A stretch of 64,000 nucleotides of DNA from Ramlibacter aurantiacus (GTDB lineage Bacteria > Pseudomonadota > Gammaproteobacteria > Burkholderiales > Burkholderiaceae_C), in the NCBI RefSeq assembly GCF_016722895.1, contig NZ_JAEQNA010000004.1:337639-401638 (forward strand), given 5' to 3'. Position 1 is the stretch's first letter; each line of letters starts with the position of its first letter. A program made the translations under genes and the position numbers. Below the pieces are notes generated by a model, which was given only the letters and a program-made list of their open reading frames with translations, searched no databases and was not told where the DNA came from. Positions 58,642 through 64,000 of the stretch are shown piece by piece.

Positions 58642-58686
58642 GCACGGGGCACACCCCGTGCCCCAGCGCCCCGGTCCCCGGGGCAC
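58642..58686 (+). promoter_or_regulatory. Putative trp attenuator with mutually exclusive hairpins
   Basis: Hairpin 1:2 is GCACGGGG-CACA-CCCCGTGC (58642-58661, 8 base pairs). Hairpin 3:4 is GCCCCGG-TCC-CCGGGGC (58668-58684, 7 base pairs). Strand 2 (GTGCCCC, 58658-58664) can instead pair with GGGGCAC (58680-58686), which excludes both. CGTGC at 58627-58631 can pair with GCACG at 58642-58646, which would free strand 2. No T tract follows hairpin 3:4, so termination may be rho-assisted. Confidence 0.55.
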
Positions 58687-58746
58687 CGATCGAATTCCCC
58701 GGCGGCTGCACCCCCTCAGTCCGCCCGAGCTTGTGGAGGCTCACCC

Positions 58747-60261
58747 GTGATCACCGAACTCGAATTCAAGAGTCTGGCCCTGCAGGGCTACAACCGTATT
58801 CCCCTGATCGCCGAGGCCTTCGCGGACCTCGAAACCCCCCTGTCGCTGTACCTGAAGCTGGCGCATGCCCGCGGCGACGGCCGGCTCAGCTTCCTGCTCG
58901 AGTCGGTGGTCGGCGGCGAGCGCTTCGGGCGCTACAGCTTCATCGGCCTGCCGGCGCGAACCTTCCTGCGGTCCAGCGGCTTCGGCGCCGATGCCCGCAC
59001 CGAAGTGGTCCGCGACGGCCAGGTCATCGAAACCGCCAGCGGCAACCCGCTCGACTTCATCGAGGCCTACCAGAAGCGCTTCAAGGTTGCCCTTCGCCCC
59101 GGCCTGCCGCGGTTCTGCGGCGGCCTCGCGGGCTACTTCGGCTACGACACCGTGCGCTACATCGAGAAGAAACTCGAGCACGGCTGCCCACCCGATACCT
59201 TGGGCTGCCCCGACATCCTGCTGCTGCAGTGCGAAGAGCTGGCGGTGATCGACAACCTGTCGGGCAAGCTGTACCTCATCGTCTACGCCGACCCGGCCCA
59301 GCCCGAGGCCTATGCCAATGGCAAGAAGCGCCTGCGTGAATTGAAGGATCTGCTGCGCTATTCAGTGAGCGCGCCGGCCCTGAAGCAGACCCAAGGCTTT
59401 CCCGCCGAGCGCGAATTCGCCAAGGCCGATTACCTGGAGGCGGTGGCGCGTGCCAAGGATCTGATCGCGGCCGGCGACTTCATGCAGGTGCAGGTGGGCC
59501 AGCGAATCAAGAAGCGCTACACCGAGTCGCCGCTGTCGCTGTACCGCGCGCTGCGTTCGCTCAATCCCAGCCCGTACATGTACTACTACAACTTCAGTGG
59601 CGCGGCCGGTGACGACTTCCACGTGGTGGGCGCCTCGCCCGAGATCCTGGTGCGGCAGGAGCAAACGCCCGAGGGCCAGAAGATCACGATCCGGCCGTTG
59701 GCGGGCACCCGCGCGCGGGGCGCCACGCCGGAGCTGGACAAGGCGACCGAGCAGGACCTGCTGTCCGATCCGAAGGAGCGGGCCGAGCACGTGATGCTGA
59801 TCGACTTGGCGCGCAACGACATCGGCCGCATCGCCCGCACCGGCAGCGTCAAGGTGACCGAGGCTTTCGTGGTCGAACGCTACAGCCATGTGATGCACAT
59901 CGTGAGCAACGTGGAAGGCGTGCTGAACGAAGGCATGAGCAACATGGACGTGCTGCGCGCCACCTTCCCCGCCGGCACGCTCACGGGTGCGCCCAAGGTG
60001 CATGCGATGGAGCTGATCGACCAGCTCGAACCCACCAAGCGCGGCATCTACGGCGGGGCGTGCGGCTACCTGAGCTACGCCGGCGACATGGACGTCGCCA
60101 TCGCCATCCGCACCGGCATCGTGAAGGACCAGACGCTCTACGTGCAGGCGGCAGCCGGCGTGGTGGCCGACTCGGTCCCCGAGCTCGAGTGGAAGGAAAC
60201 CGAAGCCAAGGCCCGTGCGCTGCTGCGCGCGTCGGAGCTGGTCGAGGAAGGACTGGAGTAA
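58747..60261 (+). CDS. trpE: Anthranilate synthase component I
   Basis: A 504-residue enzyme that makes anthranilate from chorismate with the ammonia supplied by TrpG. Conserved: GRYSFIGLPARTF near the start (Trp feedback site), then ASPEILVRQE, IRPLAGTRARG, LSDPKERAEHVMLIDLARND and TFPAGTLTGAPKVHAMELI. The start is GTG 58747 with TGGAGG upstream. The gene follows the putative leader and attenuator. Confidence 0.97.
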   Translation: MITELEFKSLALQGYNRIPLIAEAFADLETPLSLYLKLAHARGDGRLSFLLESVVGGERFGRYSFIGLPARTFLRSSGFGADARTEVVRDGQVIETASGNPLDFIEAYQKRFKVALRPGLPRFCGGLAGYFGYDTVRYIEKKLEHGCPPDTLGCPDILLLQCEELAVIDNLSGKLYLIVYADPAQPEAYANGKKRLRELKDLLRYSVSAPALKQTQGFPAEREFAKADYLEAVARAKDLIAAGDFMQVQVGQRIKKRYTESPLSLYRALRSLNPSPYMYYYNFSGAAGDDFHVVGASPEILVRQEQTPEGQKITIRPLAGTRARGATPELDKATEQDLLSDPKERAEHVMLIDLARNDIGRIARTGSVKVTEAFVVERYSHVMHIVSNVEGVLNEGMSNMDVLRATFPAGTLTGAPKVHAMELIDQLEPTKRGIYGGACGYLSYAGDMDVAIAIRTGIVKDQTLYVQAAAGVVADSVPELEWKETEAKARALLRASELVEEGLE

Positions 60262-60264
60262 GCC

Positions 60265-60837
60265 ATGAAGCTGCTGATGATCGACAACTACGACAGCTTC
60301 ACCTACAACCTGGTGCAGTACTTCGGCGAGCTGGGCGCGCAGGTGGAGGTGTTCCGCAACGACGAAATCACGATCGAAGGCATTGCGCAGCGCCAGCCCG
60401 ATCGCCTGGTGATCTCGCCCGGCCCGTGTTCACCCGCCGAGGCCGGCATCTCGGTGCAGGCCATCCGCCATTTCGCCGGCAAGCTGCCGATGCTGGGCGT
60501 GTGCCTGGGGCACCAGAGCATCGGCGCGGCCTTCGGCGGCCGCATCGTGCGCGCGCAGGAGCTGATGCACGGCAAGACCAGCGAGATCACGACCACCGGC
60601 GAAGGCGTCTTTCGCGACCTTCCCGGGCGGTTCACGGTCAATCGCTACCACTCGCTGTCCATCGAGAAGGCGACATGCCCGGCCGAGCTGGCAACCACCG
60701 CCTGGACGGATGACGGCGAGATCATGGGGGTGCGGCACCGCGAACTGCCGATCCAGGGCGTGCAGTTCCACCCGGAGTCCATCCTCACCGAGCACGGCCA
60801 CGCGATGCTGCGCAATTTCCTCGAGCAGGCCCGCTAG
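60265..60837 (+). CDS. trpG: Anthranilate synthase component II (glutamine amidotransferase)
   Basis: A 190-residue class I glutamine amidotransferase. Nucleophile Cys in [11 protein letters not shown] (about residue 79), His and Glu in [14 protein letters not shown]. It begins [16 protein letters not shown] as in the family. It starts three bases after trpE and may also serve PabA function in folate synthesis, since it is a separate protein. Confidence 0.96.
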   Translation: MKLLMIDNYDSFTYNLVQYFGELGAQVEVFRNDEITIEGIAQRQPDRLVISPGPCSPAEAGISVQAIRHFAGKLPMLGVCLGHQSIGAAFGGRIVRAQELMHGKTSEITTTGEGVFRDLPGRFTVNRYHSLSIEKATCPAELATTAWTDDGEIMGVRHRELPIQGVQFHPESILTEHGHAMLRNFLEQAR

Positions 60838-60881
60838 CCGCTGCTGCGCCGTCCCGTCCTCATTCATCCGGAGCACCCGCC

Positions 60882-61913
60882 ATGTCCATCACTCCACAGG
60901 AAGCGCTGCAGCGCACCATTGAGCACCGCGAGATCTTCCACGACGAGATGCTCAAGATCATGCGGCTCATCATGGGCGGCGAGCTGTCGCCGGTGATGAC
61001 CGCGGCCCTCGTCACCGGCCTGCGCGTGAAGAAGGAAACCATCGGCGAGATCACGGCCGCTGCCGAGGTCATGCGCGAGTTCGCGACGAAGGTCCACGTG
61101 GCCGATCGCACGCACCTCGTCGACATCGTGGGCACGGGCGGCGATGGCTCGCACACCTTCAACATCTCCACCTGCGCGATGTTCGTGGCGGCCGCTGGCG
61201 GCGCCCGGGTCAGCAAGCACGGTGGCCGCAGCGTGAGCAGCAAGTCGGGCAGCGCCGATGTGCTGGAAGCCATGGGGCTGAACATCCACCTGTCGCCCGA
61301 AGAGATCGCCCGCTGCATCGCCGAGGTGGGCATTGGATTCATGTTCGCGCCCAACCATCACCCGGCCATGAAGAACGTGGCCCCGGTGCGCAAGGAGCTG
61401 GGCGTGCGCACGATCTTCAACATCCTGGGGCCGCTGACCAACCCGGCCGGCGCGCCGCACATCCTCATGGGTGTGTTTCATCCGGACCTGGTGGGCATCC
61501 AGGTGCGCGCGCTGCAGCGGCTGGGCGCGGTGCATGCCCTGGTCGTCTACGGACGTGACGGGATGGACGAGGTCAGTCTGGGCGCGGCCACGCTGGTCGG
61601 CGAGTTGAAGAACGGCCAGGTCACCGAGTACGAGATCCATCCGGAGGATTTCGGGCTGCCCATGGCCAGCAATCGGGCCCTGAAGGTGGAGACGCCCGAG
61701 CAGTCGCTCCAGCTCATGCGTGGGGTGCTGGACAACCAGCCGGGGCCGGCGCGCGACATCGTGGTGTTGAACGCGGGGGTTGCGCTGTACGCCGCCGATG
61801 TGGCGCCGACGATCGAAGCGGGCATCGGCCTGGCACGCCGGGCACTCGAGTCGGGTGCGGCCAAGGCCAAGCTCGACGACCTGGTGCGGTTCGCCGCCCG
61901 CAAGGAGGGCTGA
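60882..61913 (+). CDS. trpD: Anthranilate phosphoribosyltransferase
   Basis: A 343-residue enzyme that joins anthranilate and PRPP. The PRPP-binding motif [17 protein letters not shown] is at about residues 82-98, and [18 protein letters not shown] follows. Length is normal. A GGAGCA ribosome site precedes the ATG. Two bases separate it from trpC. Confidence 0.97.
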   Translation: MSITPQEALQRTIEHREIFHDEMLKIMRLIMGGELSPVMTAALVTGLRVKKETIGEITAAAEVMREFATKVHVADRTHLVDIVGTGGDGSHTFNISTCAMFVAAAGGARVSKHGGRSVSSKSGSADVLEAMGLNIHLSPEEIARCIAEVGIGFMFAPNHHPAMKNVAPVRKELGVRTIFNILGPLTNPAGAPHILMGVFHPDLVGIQVRALQRLGAVHALVVYGRDGMDEVSLGAATLVGELKNGQVTEYEIHPEDFGLPMASNRALKVETPEQSLQLMRGVLDNQPGPARDIVVLNAGVALYAADVAPTIEAGIGLARRALESGAAKAKLDDLVRFAARKEG

Positions 61914-61915
61914 GC

Positions 61916-62704
61916 ATGTCCGACATCCTGCAGAAGATCGTCGCGGTCAAGCGCGAGGAGGTGAGCGCGGCGCGCAAGCGTGTCCCGCTGGACGTTATGC
62001 GGGCCGATGCCGAGAGCCGTGTCCTCACGCGTGACTTCGTGGGTGCGATGCGCCGCAAGATTGCGGCCGGCCACAGCGCGGTGATCGCCGAGATCAAGAA
62101 GGCGAGCCCGAGCAAGGGCGTGTTGCGACCGGACTTCATGCCGGCGGACATCGCGCAGAGCTATGCCGAGCACGGCGCGGCCTGCTTGTCTGTCCTGACC
62201 GACCGCCAGTTTTTCCAGGGTCAGCCCGACTACCTCAAGCAGGCCCGCGCGTCGTGCGACCTGCCGGTGCTGCGCAAGGACTTCATCGTCGATCCCTACC
62301 AGGTGTACGAATCGAGGGCGATGGGCGCCGACTGCATCCTGCTGATCGCCGCCTGCCTCGACGATGCCCAGATGGCCGAGCTGGAGCGCATTGCGCTAGG
62401 ACTCGACATGGCGGTGTTGGTGGAGGTGCACGATGCCGACGAACTGGACCGCGCCCTGAAGCTGCGCACACCGCTCGTCGGCATCAACAACCGCAACCTG
62501 CGCAGCTTCGACGTGTCGCTGGAGACCACCTTGTCGCTGCTGCCGCGGGTGCCCTCCGACCGCCTGCTCGTGACCGAATCGGGCATCTTGTCCCAAGAGG
62601 ATGTCGGTCGCATGCGAGCCGGCGGCGTACACGCGTTCCTGGTCGGCGAGGCCTTCATGCGAGCGAGCGACCCGGGCCAGGCCCTGGCCGCGTTGTTCGG
62701 CTGA
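61916..62704 (+). CDS. trpC: Indole-3-glycerol phosphate synthase
   Basis: A 262-residue TIM-barrel enzyme. [16 protein letters not shown] (about residues 56-71), [17 protein letters not shown] and [16 protein letters not shown] carry the catalytic Lys and Asn. It is a stand-alone form, not fused to TrpF. With trpE-trpG-trpD it forms the upstream part of the tryptophan pathway; trpF, trpB and trpA are not in this window. Confidence 0.97.
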   Translation: MSDILQKIVAVKREEVSAARKRVPLDVMRADAESRVLTRDFVGAMRRKIAAGHSAVIAEIKKASPSKGVLRPDFMPADIAQSYAEHGAACLSVLTDRQFFQGQPDYLKQARASCDLPVLRKDFIVDPYQVYESRAMGADCILLIAACLDDAQMAELERIALGLDMAVLVEVHDADELDRALKLRTPLVGINNRNLRSFDVSLETTLSLLPRVPSDRLLVTESGILSQEDVGRMRAGGVHAFLVGEAFMRASDPGQALAALFG

Positions 62705-62708
62705 ACCG

Positions 62709-63443
62709 ATGTCGATGCAGAGTCGGCTGGGCTTCGAGGAAGCCGCGGATCGGCTCACCGAGTGGGCCCCCCAGAGTTGGTCGGTGTCCCCGGATTGGCA
62801 GGCGACACTGGACGAGTTCCTGCGCAGCGATGACGGGCAGCGGCTGGGCAGCTTCGTGTCCGAGCGGCTGCTGGCAGGCGCCACGATCTACCCGCCTCGG
62901 CCGCTCCGGGCCCTGGAGTTCACCCCCTTGTCGCGGGTGCGGGTGGTGATCGTGGGACAGGATCCCTATCACGGGCCCGGCCAGGCCGAAGGCCTGGCCT
63001 TCTCAGTGGCGCCCGGGGTGCGCATTCCGCCGTCGCTGCGGAACATCTTTCGTGAGCTAGGCCAGACGCCGGTGAACGGTTCGCTCGTGCATTGGGCCCA
63101 GCGCGGCGTGCTGCTGCTCAACACGTGCCTCACGGTCGAAGATGGTCGTCCGGCCAGCCACGCGAATCGCGGCTGGGAGGCGTTTACCGATGCCGTGCTC
63201 GCACGTGTGGCCCGGGTAGCCTCGCCCTGTGTCTACCTGCTGTGGGGCGCCCATGCACAGTCCAAGGCCGCCGCCATCCTGCAGGTCTCGACGGCCCACT
63301 CGCGGGACGTGCTGGTGCTGCAGGCCAACCATCCGTCGCCCTTGTCCGCGTCCCGCCCGCCCCAGCCTTTCCTGGGCTGCCGCCATTTCGATCAAGCGCG
63401 GCGCTGGCTCGCTGCGCGCGGCTGTGACGACCCGTTCGGTTGA
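62709..63443 (+). CDS. ung: Uracil-DNA glycosylase
   Basis: A 244-residue base-excision repair enzyme that removes uracil from DNA. The active-site Asp and water-activating loop are in VVIVGQDPYHGPGQAEGLAF (about residues 76-95), and the DNA-intercalating loop is HPSPLSASR (about residues 210-218). It starts 4 bases after trpC and is thus probably at the end of the trp transcript. Confidence 0.95.
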   Translation: MSMQSRLGFEEAADRLTEWAPQSWSVSPDWQATLDEFLRSDDGQRLGSFVSERLLAGATIYPPRPLRALEFTPLSRVRVVIVGQDPYHGPGQAEGLAFSVAPGVRIPPSLRNIFRELGQTPVNGSLVHWAQRGVLLLNTCLTVEDGRPASHANRGWEAFTDAVLARVARVASPCVYLLWGAHAQSKAAAILQVSTAHSRDVLVLQANHPSPLSASRPPQPFLGCRHFDQARRWLAARGCDDPFG

Positions 63444-63545
63444 AGCCCCAGGGCCCACGCTCCAACCAAGGCACAATCCAAGGTTCGCGCGCACGTGTTT
63501 TGTTTTTTTCCAGACCGCATGAGCGATCAGCCTGAACAAGCACGC

Positions 63546-63551
63546 TATACT
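63546..63551 (+). promoter_or_regulatory. -10 box of the tRNA cluster
   Basis: TATACT, 12 bases before the tRNA-Tyr gene. A T-rich run (63498-63509) about 40 bases upstream could end the trp-ung transcript, though no clear stem precedes it. The -35 region is weak. Confidence 0.5.
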
Positions 63552-63563
63552 TCGAGGTTCGCC

Positions 63564-63649
63564 GGAGGGGTGCCCGAGTGGCTAAAGGGGGCAGACTGTA
63601 AATCTGTTGGCTTACGCCTACGCTGGTTCGAATCCAGCCTCCTCCACCA
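63564..63649 (+). tRNA. tRNA-Tyr (anticodon GTA)
   Basis: An 86-base tRNA including the encoded CCA, with a long variable arm as expected for Tyr. The acceptor stem pairs GGAGGGG with CTCCTCC, the anticodon loop reads CTGTAAA (GTA) and the T-loop GGTTCGAATCC is intact. Confidence 0.97.
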
Positions 63650-63761
63650 CCTTCCTGAAGGGCTTCGCAGTGGGGTTCCGATGGGGTGGCGGCGATGTGA
63701 AAAGTTTGCGATTGATGGTAGTCAGGTAGGCCTGCCGAGGGCTTGATGAGCTCCGCCCGAT

Positions 63762-63835
63762 GCGGGAGTAGTTCAATGGTAGAACCTTAGCCTTCCAAGC
63801 TAATGACGCGGGTTCGATTCCCGTCTCCCGCTCCA
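63762..63835 (+). tRNA. tRNA-Gly (anticodon TCC)
   Basis: A 74-base tRNA including CCA. The acceptor stem pairs GCGGGAG with CTCCCGC, the anticodon loop is CTTCCAA (TCC) and the T-arm GGGTTCGATTCCC is intact. Confidence 0.97.
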
Positions 63836-63883
63836 CCGGTCGGTCTGCACGAGTTGATTTGCATCGCGAGCGAAAAGAATTTC

Positions 63884-63958
<75 letters not shown>

Positions 63959-64000
63959 ATTGATATCGACCGTCTAGTTACTTTTTTCGAAGGGCGAAAA

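Overview
The window is a gene-dense, high-GC stretch of bacterial chromosome. Its gene content and order point to a betaproteobacterium of the order Burkholderiales, most likely family Comamonadaceae. The main reasons are the hpf-ptsN-hprK locus, the run fur/bamE-dapB-exbBD-leuS-lptE-holA-proA, the proteobacterial-type gshA close to gshB, the split transhydrogenase pntAA-pntAB-pntB, and rpe/gph/trpEGDC. I saw no prophage, insertion sequence, CRISPR array or plasmid genes. No gap between genes exceeds about 300 bases.

Layout. 1-5903: start of uvrA (minus), an MFS transporter, ssb, a CaCA exchanger, mnmA-nudJ and an unrecognised gene. 6080-10742: pntAA-pntAB-pntB and fadD. 10909-15072: mtnN, corA, a patatin-like lipase, a cysteine hydrolase and two very small genes. 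15298-17647: hpf, ptsN, hprK, and fur facing the other way. 17718-27049: bamE, dapB, exbB-exbD, leuS, lptE, holA, proA and a conserved unknown gene. 27151-31368: gshA, kup, gshB. 31355-35680 (minus): a large NAD-domain/FAD-oxidoreductase fusion, a class II glutamine amidotransferase, a cysteine-rich protein and a DUF1631-like protein. 35766-39258: malate synthase G, a divergent LysR regulator and a PsiF-like protein. 39346-42308: argS, a SPOR-domain protein, dsbA. 42389-47706: lptA-lptB-rpoN, an rRNA methyltransferase, a PIN-domain protein and a YecA-like protein. 47703-53667 (mostly minus): pncC/cinA-type amidase, pgpA, a secreted nuclease, thiL, an unknown plus-strand gene, a YbdK-type ligase, a cation antiporter, apaG. 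53820-62704: rpe, a 3.3-kb stress-type insertion (small proteins, a large catalase homologue, a KGG-repeat protein), gph, then trpE-trpG-trpD-trpC behind a probable trp leader. 62709-64000: ung and a tRNA Tyr-Gly-Thr cluster that in many proteobacteria precedes tuf.

How the genes work together. Several pieces supply envelope assembly (bamE, lptA, lptB, lptE, exbBD, pgpA) and nitrogen/PTS control (rpoN, ptsN, hprK, hpf). Others serve glutathione synthesis (gshA, gshB) with NADPH supply (pntAA-pntAB-pntB), and amino-acid synthesis (dapB, proA, trp genes).

Most notable points. (1) The large catalase homologue at 55150-57303 lacks the distal catalytic His (Phe84) and Asn (Ser157) but keeps the proximal heme Tyr. 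(2) The protein at 31355-33685 joins a degenerate D-2-hydroxyacid-dehydrogenase-like NAD domain to a DAO-type FAD domain. (3) A leader peptide with Trp-Pro-Trp and mutually exclusive hairpins precedes trpE. (4) Many genes have a -10-like box only 6-10 bases before the start codon, which suggests leaderless mRNAs. (5) A GC-rich dispersed repeat begins directly after stop codons in three of its four copies.
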